NCBI RefSeq assembly: GCF_051233475.1
Contig: NZ_JBKFGH010000037.1
Location: 1 to 64,000 of the forward strand
DNA: 64,000 bases
Source of the DNA: Bacillus_BU sp051233475
GTDB taxonomy: Bacteria > Bacillota > Bacilli > Bacillales > Cytobacillaceae
Direction: 5' to 3'
This document shows, piece after piece, positions 8,648 to 18,066 of the stretch. A program made the position numbers and the translations under genes. Below the pieces are notes generated by a model. It saw only the letters and a program-made list of their open reading frames with translations. It did no database searches and was not told the DNA's origin. Numbering within the stretch: the stretch's first letter is position 1; each line of letters starts with the position of its first letter.

Positions 8648-9235
8648 ATGTTTTCAAGAACGGAAAGCTTTCAACAATTTATCCGGTTTTATCCAATCGT
8701 CACGGCTATTATATTTGTGCACCTTTTCCTTTATCTAGTTACACTGTTCCCATTTTTCCCGACACGATCGATTTTTGAATTGTTGGCTGGAGTAAACTTA
8801 TATATTGCCGAAGGAGAGCTTTGGCGTTTCGTTACTCCGATCTTTTTGCATAGTGGATTTGCCCATATGTTATTTAACAGCTTTTCACTCGTGTTATTTG
8901 GACCGCCATTAGAAAAAATGTTAGGAAAAACCAAGTATTTTCTACTTTATTTAACAGGGGGCATCCTAGCCAATGTTGGAACCTATCTCGTTAATCCATT
9001 AACCTATACTCATGTAGGCTCGAGTGGTGCTATTTTCGCGTTATTTGGTTTTTATATTGCCATCATTTACTTAAAAAAACACATGATGTCTCGCCAAAAT
9101 TCACAAATCGTCTTGACGATTACGGCTATTGGATTGATTATGACCTTCCTGCAGCCAAATGTAAATGTTGCCGCCCATATTTTCGGGCTTATTTCCGGGC
9201 TTGTAATTGGGGCTATTGCCTATTATCCTAAGTGA
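8648..9235 (+). CDS. ydcA: Rhomboid family intramembrane serine protease (YdcA)
   Basis: 195-residue polytopic membrane protein with about six transmembrane helices. The rhomboid dyad is present: serine in HVGSSGAIFALFG and histidine in NVAAHIFGLISG; the helix-2 HSGFAHMLFNSFSL pattern also fits. It cleaves membrane-embedded substrates; the substrate is unknown. It is divergently transcribed from acpS and has a GGGGG site upstream. Confidence 0.92.
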   Translation: MFSRTESFQQFIRFYPIVTAIIFVHLFLYLVTLFPFFPTRSIFELLAGVNLYIAEGELWRFVTPIFLHSGFAHMLFNSFSLVLFGPPLEKMLGKTKYFLLYLTGGILANVGTYLVNPLTYTHVGSSGAIFALFGFYIAIIYLKKHMMSRQNSQIVLTITAIGLIMTFLQPNVNVAAHIFGLISGLVIGAIAYYPK

Positions 9236-9246
9236 ACAACCTGTAC

Positions 9247-9274
9247 AAAAAACTATCCATACGGATAGTTTTTT
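9247..9274. terminator. Bidirectional intrinsic terminator (ydcA / ydbT)
   Basis: Perfect stem AAAAAACTATCC / GGATAGTTTTTT with a 4-nt loop, located between the convergent ends of the rhomboid gene and ydbT. T-tracts are present in both directions. Confidence 0.9.
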
Positions 9275-10707
9275 CAGTTTGTTTTATCATAGGAAAACCA
9301 CTGTAAAATCTGCACTGCATCCTTACGTCCGATATCGACGACTCGGCCACCTGCTCCGCCACCTCCGGATTTAACCGATGCCTGAATAGTTGAAAGCTGT
9401 TTTTTTGTTTGAAAAAAGCTTTCATTCGTTCCGACCGCTTGGATCTTCCTTTTTTTCATAAAAACAATATGCTTACTTATATCACGATATTGCAACGTCA
9501 GTTGGTCTCCAAAAATGCTCCACCCGGAATCTCTAAAGGACAAATATTGCCAGTATAAAACCGGGCCAATCAACATGAGTGCTAACCATCCCCATGGTCT
9601 TAGAAACAGTAAGGAAAGAGCTATCAAAGGAATCAGCACGAGCCAACCTCTAAAGAAATATCTCCTTAAAGCATGGTTAGGAATGGCTTGTAATGTTGGG
9701 GCAAGTTGATATTCCGGCACCCACTTACCAAGGATTCCTTCAACATCCTTCTTTTTCACTAAAGGGAGCAGGATAATTTTCCCCGTGTTGCCATCCTCTG
9801 CAGCTCCTCCGGCATTTTCTAAAAAAACAGTCGCATAGCCAAGCGGCTGCCTAAGTAGATTTTGTGAAATTCGAATCGCTTGAATTCGGTTTAAAGGAAC
9901 GGTTATTTGCCGTTTTTCAATCAGTCCTTTTGAAATCACCAAATCATCTTTTGTTTTTGTAACCGTAAATCGTGCATATTTTAACATGATGCTTCCAAGG
10001 GCTAACAACCAGACAAAAACAAAAACTGTCAACAAGGCCAAACCAACTAATAAAATGCCACTTGAAATAAAACTCTCAAACTGATCGAAGATTCGTTCAA
10101 ACGGAAGCAACTCATCGAACTGCGCAAAAAAGGCAAAAATTGCGGATAGAATGACGCCCACCCCACCTGAGGTTAATGCTAATAGAAACAGCTCTTGGGT
10201 GGATATTTTGTAAATAACCTGTTTTTCAGGAGTACACGATTCCGGTAATGTCGCCGGATTCCCCTTCCCTTCAGCAACCATTGCCCGGATGAAATCGGCC
10301 TCCGCCTTCGTTATTGCCGTTAGATCTGCTTCTGTCTCATCTTTACCACCGGCAGCCGTTTCGATTTTTAACTTAACTAAACCAAAGGGACGCTGAAAAA
10401 TTCCTTCTGATTGATTAACGCTCTGGATTCTTTCAAACGGAATGTACCGTTTTTTTCGAACAAACACACCAGACTCAATCCGTAATTCATTTTCTTCCAA
10501 TCGATAGGAAAACCGAAGCCAGGATAAAATTCCGCTAATTAGCGCAAAAATAACCGCCCCAATAGGGAAGAGAAGATTGCCCCAATCAGCTCCCCTCCCA
10601 CCAAAAACAGTAGCGGCAAGAATAGGGAAAATCATCTCCTTCAATAGTTTTAACGCGTTTGAAATGACCGCAATCGGATGAAGTCGTTTTGGCTCAGACA
10701 TCCTCAT
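9274..10707 (-). CDS. ydbT: PH-domain (bPH2) membrane protein YdbT
   Basis: 477-residue membrane protein with repeated bacterial pleckstrin-homology (bPH2 / DUF304) segments, visible as recurring FERIQSVNQSEGIFQRPFGL and LNRIQAIRISQNLLRQPLGY blocks, each followed by a LKIETAAGG/VFLENAGG strand. Hydrophobic helices separate the copies. Its start overlaps the end of ydbS by 14 bp, so the two are co-translated. In B. subtilis YdbST is linked to sigma-W and resistance to a bacteriocin. A second ATG two codons in (MSEPKRLHP) could be the true start. Confidence 0.88.
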   Translation of the reverse strand: MRMSEPKRLHPIAVISNALKLLKEMIFPILAATVFGGRGADWGNLLFPIGAVIFALISGILSWLRFSYRLEENELRIESGVFVRKKRYIPFERIQSVNQSEGIFQRPFGLVKLKIETAAGGKDETEADLTAITKAEADFIRAMVAEGKGNPATLPESCTPEKQVIYKISTQELFLLALTSGGVGVILSAIFAFFAQFDELLPFERIFDQFESFISSGILLVGLALLTVFVFVWLLALGSIMLKYARFTVTKTKDDLVISKGLIEKRQITVPLNRIQAIRISQNLLRQPLGYATVFLENAGGAAEDGNTGKIILLPLVKKKDVEGILGKWVPEYQLAPTLQAIPNHALRRYFFRGWLVLIPLIALSLLFLRPWGWLALMLIGPVLYWQYLSFRDSGWSIFGDQLTLQYRDISKHIVFMKKRKIQAVGTNESFFQTKKQLSTIQASVKSGGGGAGGRVVDIGRKDAVQILQWFSYDKTN

Positions 10708-11173
10708 CAGCCACCCTTGTTAGTTTTCCTATATATAAACGGAGGCGCTCTGCTTCCACGAGGTCTAAAGCTGGTATTTCATGAATCGTTGCAGCTGTGG
10801 AGATTTCAACCGTTGCTAAGTTGTATTTTTTATAAATAGGACCTTGCTTTGTATCAACATGCTGAACACGAATCATCGGTATGAGCGTTCTTTTTGTAAA
10901 AATAACCCCATGCTGGAGCTCAATTTCCGTATCACGCACTTCATAGCGCCACGTTCTCCAGCGTAACTTTGGCATCACCACGATAAAAACATATGTATAT
11001 CCAATTGCAACAAAGGCGATTAATACCCTAATCCAGTTAGCCCATTCGAAGATAAGCGACATGGTCACTCCTACTCCGCAAACCACAATAAAAAAGAGGC
11101 TATTTATAATTGCATGAATCCTCCACGCCTTAAGGGCTTTTGAGGATATTCTTGACTGCGGTTCCATCAACAT
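10694..11173 (-). CDS. ydbS: PH-domain (bPH2) membrane protein YdbS
   Basis: 159-residue protein with two N-terminal transmembrane helices (about 20-65) and one bPH2 domain (RYEVRDTEIELQHGVIF, TLIPMIRVQHVDTKQGPIYKKYNLATVEISTA). GGAGGAA precedes the ATG by 7 nt. It forms an operon with ydbT. Confidence 0.88.
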   Translation of the reverse strand: MLMEPQSRISSKALKAWRIHAIINSLFFIVVCGVGVTMSLIFEWANWIRVLIAFVAIGYTYVFIVVMPKLRWRTWRYEVRDTEIELQHGVIFTKRTLIPMIRVQHVDTKQGPIYKKYNLATVEISTAATIHEIPALDLVEAERLRLYIGKLTRVADEDV

Positions 11174-11243
11174 AAAAAAATTCCTCCTGAATCCTTGTCT
11201 TTTCTAAGTATACAGGAGGGAGGGAATATAATACATATATGCA

Positions 11244-12209
11244 TTATTTTATTCGAAAGCTTGATTGATCGATTTGCTCGACAAAATCTAATTCACTTAG
11301 CTGATTAGACAAGTGGAACAAGGCTGCATCCTTTTGTTTTGCTTCAATCATACAGTGAAGCTCCGGGGTCGACCCTTTAATGGATTGTAAAAAGGTTACA
11401 AACATGTCGAGGTCGACATAATCAGCATGGGCCCTAAAATCCTTCTTCGACCTTGGACTAGAAATATGCATTTTAATTGGCAGCTTCGAATGATGCCATG
11501 TCCCCAAAATTCGCTCCCATTCCATTTCCCACTGCGGATTTTCATGATGTGCCAAATGATGGTGGTAATCAAACACTAAGGGAATCCCAAGCTTCTCACA
11601 AAGATAGAGAGTGTCTTGTAGCATAAACGATGTATCATCATTTTCCAGCATGATCATTTTTTGCAAACGTTGTGGGATGAACCCCCAATTATGGATGAAC
11701 TGTTCAAGCGCCGCCTCACGATCATCGTAGACTCCACCAATATGAAGAACGCAGCGATGCTCCCGATCCACCTCCATTCCTTTAAGCAAGGCTTCATGCA
11801 TCGCCAATGTTTGAATAGAGGTATTTACTATTTCAACTTTTGGAGAGTTCAACACCACAAAGTGGTCGGGGTGAAAATCAACGCGGAGTTGATGAAGCTT
11901 TATATAATCAGCTAATTCTTTTAATGGCTCTTTCAACGCTTTCATATAGCTCCAATCCGATAATTCTTCATGATTGGCAAGCGGAATTAATTTGGAGCTG
12001 AAGCGAAAGAAATGAATATCATTTCCGACATTATGCTTTAATAGTCGCAAACAATTTTCCAAATTAGAGATGGCGATTCTTTCGAGCTTGCGAATCGCGG
12101 CCTCACGATCCTTAATAGCGGAAAACTGCTTAAAGGTCATCGTTTGCGAGGGTGAGCAATTTTGTAATTCTACACTCATGGCAACATACCCAAGGCGGAT
12201 GATCGTCAT
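11244..12209 (-). CDS. uvsE: UV DNA damage endonuclease UvsE
   Basis: 321-residue TIM-barrel endonuclease of the UVDE family, which nicks DNA 5' to UV photoproducts and other lesions. Visible conserved blocks are RLGYVAMS at the N-terminus, RFSSKLIPLANH, DFHPDHFVVLNSP, HIGGVYDDREAAL, MLENDD and VFDYHHHLAHHE; the His/Glu/Asp residues in these form the metal centre. AAGGGGG precedes the ATG. It is transcribed away from cshA's terminator and is probably monocistronic. Confidence 0.94.
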   Translation of the reverse strand: MTIIRLGYVAMSVELQNCSPSQTMTFKQFSAIKDREAAIRKLERIAISNLENCLRLLKHNVGNDIHFFRFSSKLIPLANHEELSDWSYMKALKEPLKELADYIKLHQLRVDFHPDHFVVLNSPKVEIVNTSIQTLAMHEALLKGMEVDREHRCVLHIGGVYDDREAALEQFIHNWGFIPQRLQKMIMLENDDTSFMLQDTLYLCEKLGIPLVFDYHHHLAHHENPQWEMEWERILGTWHHSKLPIKMHISSPRSKKDFRAHADYVDLDMFVTFLQSIKGSTPELHCMIEAKQKDAALFHLSNQLSELDFVEQIDQSSFRIK

Positions 12210-12260
12210 CGTCCACTTCCCCCTTTCTACTAGGCTAGTATGCCCTAAGCTAGGAAAATG

Positions 12261-12291
12261 AAAAAGGCTGTTGAGATTTTTCTCAACAGCT
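12261..12291 (-). terminator. Intrinsic terminator of cshA
   Basis: Minus-strand stem GCTGTTGAGA / TCTCAACAGC with an AAAA loop and CTTTTTC tail, 15 bp past the cshA stop. Confidence 0.88.
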
Positions 12292-12305
12292 CTGGATTGG
12301 TTAGA

Positions 12306-13766
12306 TTAACGATACGTTTTTGATGGCTTTGAATCCCGATTATGAGTCCGCTTTGCACCGGTACGATGATTCGTAGCACCTTTTTTTCTGTTATATTCAC
12401 CACCGCGGCGATTGTCCCGATCAAACGGTTTTCGATCGCGCTTAACTGGAAGTGGTGATTCCTCAGTCAGTTGAACAGGAGTCGTATCCGGCTCTTTGGT
12501 TAACATTTTTAATACGGCAGCTACAACCGTACTTGCGTCCTGCTGATCAAGTAATTCGTCCGCAGCCTGCTTATAATATTGCAAATTATTCGCTTCGATC
12601 GTCTGTAGAATCTTCTCAACAACAGCCTTTTGTTGACCTTCAAGCGCTTGGTCTAAAGTTGGCGGAACCATTTTCTCCATGCGGCGCTTTGTTGTTCTTT
12701 CAACCACACTTAAATATGATTTTTCGCGGTGTGTAACAAAGGTCATTGCCACGCCAGTCTTTCCGGCACGTCCAGTTCGACCGATCCGGTGTACATAACT
12801 TTCAGGATCTTGTGGGATATCAAAATTATAAACATGAGTAACCCCTGAAATATCCAAGCCTCGGGCTGCCACATCTGTAGCAACGAGTACATCAATGTTG
12901 CCCTCTTTAAATTTCTTTAAAACAGAAAGACGTTTTGCCTGACTTAAATCACCGTGAATTCCCTCTGCCATATACCCTCTCAAGTTAAGGGCCTCGGACA
13001 ATTCATCAACCCGGCGCTTTGTTCTACCGAAGACAATAGCCAGTTCAGGCGATTGAATATCCAGAAGTCTCGTAAGTACATCAAACTTGTTTCTCTCTTG
13101 AACTTCCACATAGAATTGTTCAACAGATGAAACGGTTACTTCCTTTGCTTTGACCCGAACGACTTGCGGATCTTTCATGAATGTTTCGGCTATCTTTTGA
13201 ATAGGACCCGGCATGGTTGCCGAGAATAAGAGCGTTTGTCGCTCAGTCGGAATTTGCGCTAAAATCGCTTCAATATCTTCAATAAAGCCCATGTTTAGCA
13301 TTTCATCGGCTTCATCAAGAATAGCTGTATGAACATGGTCCAAACGAAGAGTTTTTCGATTAATGTGGTCCAAAAGCCGTCCAGGTGTTCCCACAATAAT
13401 ATGCGGGTTTTTCTTTAAAGAACGGATTTGACGGTTAATATCTTGACCACCATAGATAGGAAGGACGCGGATTCTTTTTCCGTAGCCAATCTTATATAAT
13501 TCTTCCGATACTTGAATCGCAAGCTCACGGGTTGGAGCGACAACGATTCCTTGAATAAAATCAACTTCCTTATCGATTTTTTCAATTAGCGGAATTCCGA
13601 AAGCAGCCGTTTTTCCTGTACCAGTTTGGGCTTGACCAATTAAATCCTTGTTTGCCAAACTTAACGGGATGGTTTGTGCTTGAATCGGTGTAGCTTCCTC
13701 AAAACCCATTTTCTTTATCGATTTCATCATTGCCGGGCTAAGGCCCAAATCCTGAAACATAGTCAA
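12306..13766 (-). CDS. cshA: DEAD-box ATP-dependent RNA helicase CshA
   Basis: About 486-residue DEAD-box RNA helicase with the Q motif (GFEEATPIQAQTIP), motif I AQTGTGKT, PTRELA, motif II DEAD, SAT, and motif VI HRIGRTGRAG. The C-terminal tail is basic and low-complexity (RDRKPFDRDNRRGGEYNRKKG), as in CshA. It unwinds RNA in the degradosome and ribosome assembly. I use the TTG at 13766, giving MTMFQDLGLSP, which parallels B. subtilis MTITFQDFNLS and sits about 10 nt from AGGAG; an upstream TTG (13775) is too close to that site. Confidence 0.95.
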   Translation of the reverse strand: MTMFQDLGLSPAMMKSIKKMGFEEATPIQAQTIPLSLANKDLIGQAQTGTGKTAAFGIPLIEKIDKEVDFIQGIVVAPTRELAIQVSEELYKIGYGKRIRVLPIYGGQDINRQIRSLKKNPHIIVGTPGRLLDHINRKTLRLDHVHTAILDEADEMLNMGFIEDIEAILAQIPTERQTLLFSATMPGPIQKIAETFMKDPQVVRVKAKEVTVSSVEQFYVEVQERNKFDVLTRLLDIQSPELAIVFGRTKRRVDELSEALNLRGYMAEGIHGDLSQAKRLSVLKKFKEGNIDVLVATDVAARGLDISGVTHVYNFDIPQDPESYVHRIGRTGRAGKTGVAMTFVTHREKSYLSVVERTTKRRMEKMVPPTLDQALEGQQKAVVEKILQTIEANNLQYYKQAADELLDQQDASTVVAAVLKMLTKEPDTTPVQLTEESPLPVKRDRKPFDRDNRRGGEYNRKKGATNHRTGAKRTHNRDSKPSKTYR

Positions 13767-14107
13767 TTTTTTCAATCTCCTTTTATTACATTAACCAAGA
13801 ATTATTTTTAAGCTATGTATTATTATGTATTGTGATAATTAATGTAGTGAAATGTTGTTCTCAAAAAAAGACATTCTCCGATAGGAGCATGTCTAGTTGT
13901 TAGCAATGTTTGCCCTTGTACTTTGATGTTAATCTTACCATTTTAACGCCCTGAATGCAATTAATTGGACTTGCAACCTAACGGTTTTATTAAGGATATT
14001 GCAGAAGATTTTTGCCTGAAAATGGATAAATCAAACATAAACTTGCAATTTCTTTTTTCAAATAACTCAAGTAACACACTTATATTGTTAACCCTCAGCA
14101 GCTAAAA
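13767..14107. other. Intergenic region upstream of cshA
   Basis: About 340 bp without a gene. It holds the terminator at 13863-13893 for the upstream esterase and presumably the cshA promoter. Nothing else is recognised. Confidence 0.6.
13863..13893 (-). terminator. Intrinsic terminator downstream of the esterase gene
   Basis: Minus-strand stem GACATGCTCC / GGAGAATGTC (one mismatch) followed by seven T residues. It lies about 215 bp past the esterase stop, upstream of cshA. Confidence 0.75.
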
Positions 14108-14794
14108 TCATTGCTGTAAAAAATCAAGCACTTCTGCAAAAAGCTGTTCTCGCTCTTCACAGTGGCAAATTAAATGCTTTGAATTTTGGAAATAAATTAG
14201 CTTTTTTTGCTCCGCCCCAATTTGATTATATAAAAAACGGGCACTTTTCGGCGGGACAATTCCATCACACTCTCCTTGGGCAATAAAAGTAGGGATAGAG
14301 ATCTCGCCTAATATCGGTCTCACCTTCGATACTAAGCCCCGGAATTGCAACGTTGCACTAATAGGCGTTTCTTTCATTTTCCTTTTATAACGAATAAAAA
14401 GCTCATTATTTCCTATATTCCCCTTAAATGAATCCAACACCATTTCCTTTATATCTACGGCTAACTGCTTCGGATTCACATAATAAGCAGCCGCACTTAA
14501 TAAAACCAGTTTATGAACCGGATATCGCGTAGCCAAATAACTTGCAATGAGTCCACCCATTGAAAATCCGATTACGTAAATCGTATCACATGTTTTCATT
14601 AGACGATTCAATGCGTGTTCAGCATGGTCAATCCAATCCTTATAACGAACACCCTTTAAATCCAAACTTTCACCATGACCTGGCAAAGTCGGCACAGCAA
14701 AGCGCCACTCTGTTCGTTCCTCTAAAAATTGAACAAGAGGTGCTAATTCAAACGGAGCACCTGTAAACCCATGAATACACAAGCAGCCAATCAT
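14108..14794 (-). CDS. Alpha/beta-hydrolase carboxylesterase
   Basis: Serine esterase of about 228 residues, similar in design to Geobacillus Est30-type carboxylesterases. It has the oxyanion loop LCIHGFTGAPFEL, nucleophile GFSMGG, acid in QGECDGIVPPKSA and histidine in SKHLICHCEEREQLF. No signal peptide, so cytoplasmic. I placed the start at the ATG at 14794 (MIGCLCIHGFTG) with a GGCGGTGG site before it; the open frame extends to 14953 but that extension has no family resemblance. The substrate is unknown. It follows cgoX in the same direction. Confidence 0.8.
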   Translation of the reverse strand: MIGCLCIHGFTGAPFELAPLVQFLEERTEWRFAVPTLPGHGESLDLKGVRYKDWIDHAEHALNRLMKTCDTIYVIGFSMGGLIASYLATRYPVHKLVLLSAAAYYVNPKQLAVDIKEMVLDSFKGNIGNNELFIRYKRKMKETPISATLQFRGLVSKVRPILGEISIPTFIAQGECDGIVPPKSARFLYNQIGAEQKKLIYFQNSKHLICHCEEREQLFAEVLDFLQQ

Positions 14795-14960
14795 TAGGAC
14801 CACCGCCAAGTAATTTGAAGTCAACTGTGAAGGCATCGTCAATATTTTTCCCTGCCTACATTTTATCATACTAAAGGCGAATTTGTGTTTTTTATAGAGC
14901 CGGTTTTCTTCTCCAATAGAAAAAGCAGCTTCAAAATAGCAAAGCTGCTTCATCTTACTT

Positions 14961-16376
14961 TTATTTTTCTAAGAAATCTAACACCTTTTTCATAGCGCCT
15001 ATTCCTTGGCTAATACAATCTGGTATTCCCAAGCCTTCAAATGACCCTCCAGCTAAATAGACACCTGGTAACTCAGAACTAAGTCCCGCTTTTACCTGTG
15101 CGATTCTCTCCTTATGCCCTACTGTATATTGTGGCATCGATTTTTTCCATCTGGTTACAACATGGAACAACGGTTTATCGGTAATATTCATTGTTTTGTT
15201 TAAATCGTTCAGAACGATTTTAATAATTTCATCATCAGATAAATTGACCGCTTCTTGATCATTCGGTTTTCCAACATAGCAGCGTAACAGCGCCATCCCT
15301 TCAGGAGTAGAGCCTGGCCATTTTTTATGTGTCCATGTACAAGCCGTAATTCGGAAATCACTGTTTCGTGATACAACGAACCCAGAACCGTCAATATCCT
15401 GCTTAATCGCTGATTTCGGGAAAGCCATAGCCACGTTAGCAACCGAAGTGGATGGCATCTCCTTAAACGAATCCATAAAGGAATAGTCAGAAAGCATTTG
15501 CTGGGCATGGAAGTGATCCGTTGTAATGATCACACTATCCGCTTTTTCAACCGTTCCGTTGGACAATGTTACATCATAGCCATTTTCTGTTCGGGTTACT
15601 TTGTTAACGGCTGTCCCTTTTAGCACCGAACCGGCTAAACGTTTTTCAAGTTCAACGACAATCTCTTCGAGACCGGTTGAAAGGGAGATAAACATTCCTT
15701 TTCGGGCTGGTTGTTTCTTCGCTGCCCCAGATGGCTTCGGTGGTTCAGGCATCGTCTTTTTCAAACCAAAGACAAGACTGCGATGTTCTTGCTCGATTTG
15801 ATAAAAATTCGGGAATAAAGACATAAGGCTTAACTTATCAATATCCCCAGCATAAATCCCTGCCAATAAAGGCTCAATCAAGTTCTCAACTACTTCATTT
15901 CCTAGTCTTCGTCTGAAAAACGCCCCAATGGATTGATCGTCCTGTGGTTTCCCTTTTGGAAGGACGAAATCAGCAGCTGCGCGTAGTTTCCCTAACGGAG
16001 AAAATAAACCTGAGAAAGCAAATGGAGTAACCTTAGTCGGAATCCCCATAAACGAGCCCTCTGGCATAGTATGTAATTTACCATTAACGAGAATATATGA
16101 TTTACCCGCTATATTTGAAATGACTTTATCCTTAAGACCAAGCTCTTCAATTAAATTTATGCCCGCTGTCTTTCGGGCAATGATCGAATCTGGCCCTTTT
16201 TCAATGACAAACCCATCCTTCTTAACGGTTTCAATTACGCCGCCAAGACGATTAGCTGCCTCGATTAATTTGATCTCAATCGGTAACGATTTCTGTTGAG
16301 CTTCTTTTTGTAAGTAATAAGCGGCAGACAATCCTGTAATCCCGCCACCGACTATGATGACCTTCTTCTTATCCAT
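14961..16376 (-). CDS. hemY: Coproporphyrinogen III oxidase (HemY/CgoX)
   Basis: 471-residue FAD-dependent oxidase. The N-terminus has the dinucleotide-binding motif VIIVGGGITGLSAAYYL and the following EAANRLGGVIET; the C-terminus has YLAGGSFEGLGIPDCISQG, the second FAD contact. In Gram-positive bacteria this enzyme oxidises coproporphyrinogen III to coproporphyrin III in the coproporphyrin-dependent haem pathway. In B. subtilis it is encoded with hemE and hemH; neither is next to it here, so it may be separately regulated or a second copy. Confidence 0.93.
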   Translation of the reverse strand: MDKKKVIIVGGGITGLSAAYYLQKEAQQKSLPIEIKLIEAANRLGGVIETVKKDGFVIEKGPDSIIARKTAGINLIEELGLKDKVISNIAGKSYILVNGKLHTMPEGSFMGIPTKVTPFAFSGLFSPLGKLRAAADFVLPKGKPQDDQSIGAFFRRRLGNEVVENLIEPLLAGIYAGDIDKLSLMSLFPNFYQIEQEHRSLVFGLKKTMPEPPKPSGAAKKQPARKGMFISLSTGLEEIVVELEKRLAGSVLKGTAVNKVTRTENGYDVTLSNGTVEKADSVIITTDHFHAQQMLSDYSFMDSFKEMPSTSVANVAMAFPKSAIKQDIDGSGFVVSRNSDFRITACTWTHKKWPGSTPEGMALLRCYVGKPNDQEAVNLSDDEIIKIVLNDLNKTMNITDKPLFHVVTRWKKSMPQYTVGHKERIAQVKAGLSSELPGVYLAGGSFEGLGIPDCISQGIGAMKKVLDFLEK

Positions 16377-16553
16377 CGCTCCGTCACCTGCCTTCTTTTT
16401 TCTCTTATTTTAACTTATGTAAAAATGAATAAAATCATAAATGCCTAATTGTAGAAAAATGTTTGATTTTGGTGATTTTTGATGAAATATAACTCACAAC
16501 AAAAATAATGGACCCCCTCCTTCGATCAGAGGTGATCCACAAAACCTTCACCA

Positions 16554-16592
16554 CACTAAAGCAGCGGGGGACTGTCCCACTAGCGTTGCACG
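16554..16592. repeat. Left inverted repeat flanking the IS
   Basis: 35-nt arm CTAAAGCAGCGGGGGAC...GCGTTGCA, the inverse of the arm at 18030-18064 with two differences. It includes the near-palindrome GGGACTGTCCC. Confidence 0.75.
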
Positions 16593-16706
16593 ACTTACAA
16601 AATATGTAAAAGTGACTAAAATTATATCCGAAAAACAAATAAGCTCCTATTGTAGAAGAAATGGACCATACTTGTTCCCTCATCTTCTACAAAAGGAGCT
16701 CAACGC

Positions 16707-17906
16707 ATGAGTAAAAGTATAGGTCGTGAAACACTGATTTGTCAATGTTTATCGTTACTACCAATGGATGATTTTAATTGTCTGCTATTGGATTATCAAT
16801 ACGATAAGCTTTCAACTAAAGCTTTACTAAAAACATTTGTAGCTGCACAGTTAGATAAATGGAGTTCATATCCTCAATTTGAAGAAAAATTGAGAGCTTA
16901 TCCAAAGATGCGAAAAGAACTTGGAATAACTGAAATTAGTGGCTCCCAACTAAGCCGTCGAATCAATGATCTTCCAACAGAGTTGGTTCAAAAACTCTTT
17001 GTTCGAGTGATTCAGATAATTCAAGAGCTTACCAAAGGACATACTGGAATTTCAAAAAAGATAGGTCGCTTAAACATCGTTGATTTCACTCAAATCAGAT
17101 TGCCCAAAAATTTATGCGATTGGGCATACATTTCAAAAGAGTACAATGCAGTTAAAATGCATACTCGATTGGTTGTTGCCTCGAAGGACGCCATTTATCC
17201 TGATAAAATTATTCCTTCATCAGGGATAGTTGGTGATCCAGAGACTGCTGGTGCACTTATTGAAGCCAAAGATGCTACATATATAGTCGATCGAGCGTAC
17301 CCAACAACCAAAAATCTAGAGGACTGGCTTGAAACAAAAATTCTGTTTGTGGCTAGAATCACTAAGAGTCTTCGACTCTATTCATTAGAAGAATATAAGC
17401 CAACACATCCATCAGTTCTAAGAGATGAAAAAGTAAATTTCGGTACTTCCCATGAACCAGTATGATATGTTGAATTTGTGGATGAACAACAGCGAATCTA
17501 TAGAATTCTAACAACTAGATGGGATCTTACAGATCAAGAGATCATGGAAATTTATAAGCAGAGGTGGATGATTGAGCTTTTCTTTAAGTGGGTGAAACAA
17601 CATTTAAAGCTGACTAAAATTTGGAGTACAAAACCGCAAGGTATTTGGAACCAAATGTTCCTTTCGCTTATTGCCTACGGACTTTCCCTAATTGTAAAGC
17701 TACAAACGAAATCGACTAAAACACTATGGGAATTCTTTCAAATGCTACAGATTTATCTTTATAAGACATGGAATAGTTTCATTAAAGCGTTAAATCGAAA
17801 GAAGACCAAAACGTCAAGAGGACGGCAGAAAATACCGATCCCGCTTGAGAAAAAGCCAATTGTTTTTGGAACAGTCGCCATATGTAAAGAAAAACGAAAA
17901 AAATAG
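16707..17906 (+). pseudogene. IS4-family transposase, interrupted by an in-frame TGA
   Basis: Transposase of about 399 codons split by one opal stop at 17463-17465. The reading frame before (252 codons, from MSKSIGRETLICQ) and after the stop is the same and the two halves join into one IS4-type DDE protein. First Asp is in IVDFTQIRLP, second Asp in YIVDRAYPTT, and Glu in the YKQRWMIELFFKWVKQ (YREK-type) signature, which lies after the stop. The simplest explanation is a C-to-T change of CGA to TGA. Without readthrough the protein lacks its catalytic Glu, so the element cannot move by itself. GGAG precedes the ATG. Confidence 0.9.
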
Positions 17907-18027
17907 GACAAAATCATCATAAGGAAAAAATTGGGAACAAGGTCTTTTTAGCACCCTGTTCACCTTTTTTATTTTCTGGGGTTTACACAGATGTTAATTT
18001 TTCCCATTTATTCAAAATTATTGCTTT

Positions 18028-18066
18028 GATGCAACGCCAGTGGGACTGTCCCCCGCTGCTTTAGCG
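18028..18066. repeat. Right inverted repeat flanking the IS, overlapping the murF stop
   Basis: Reverse complement of the left 35-nt arm with two mismatches. Read on the minus strand it begins CTAAAGC, and its TAA supplies the murF stop codon, so the insertion may have replaced the original murF end. Confidence 0.75.

Larger units (their letters stand above)
16554..18066. mobile_element. IS4-family insertion sequence (inactive) with 35-bp inverted ends
   Basis: A single transposase frame (16707-17906, interrupted) is bracketed by inverted 35-bp segments. The left one starts CTAAAGCAGCGGGGGAC and ends GCGTTGCA (about 16556-16590); the right one is its reverse complement with two mismatches (about 18030-18064). 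The span of about 1.5 kb is normal for IS4. Each end contains a GGGAC-GTCCC palindrome also found alone at 6819-6858. No direct target duplication was recognised, so exact borders are uncertain. The right end touches the murF stop codon. Confidence 0.7.
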
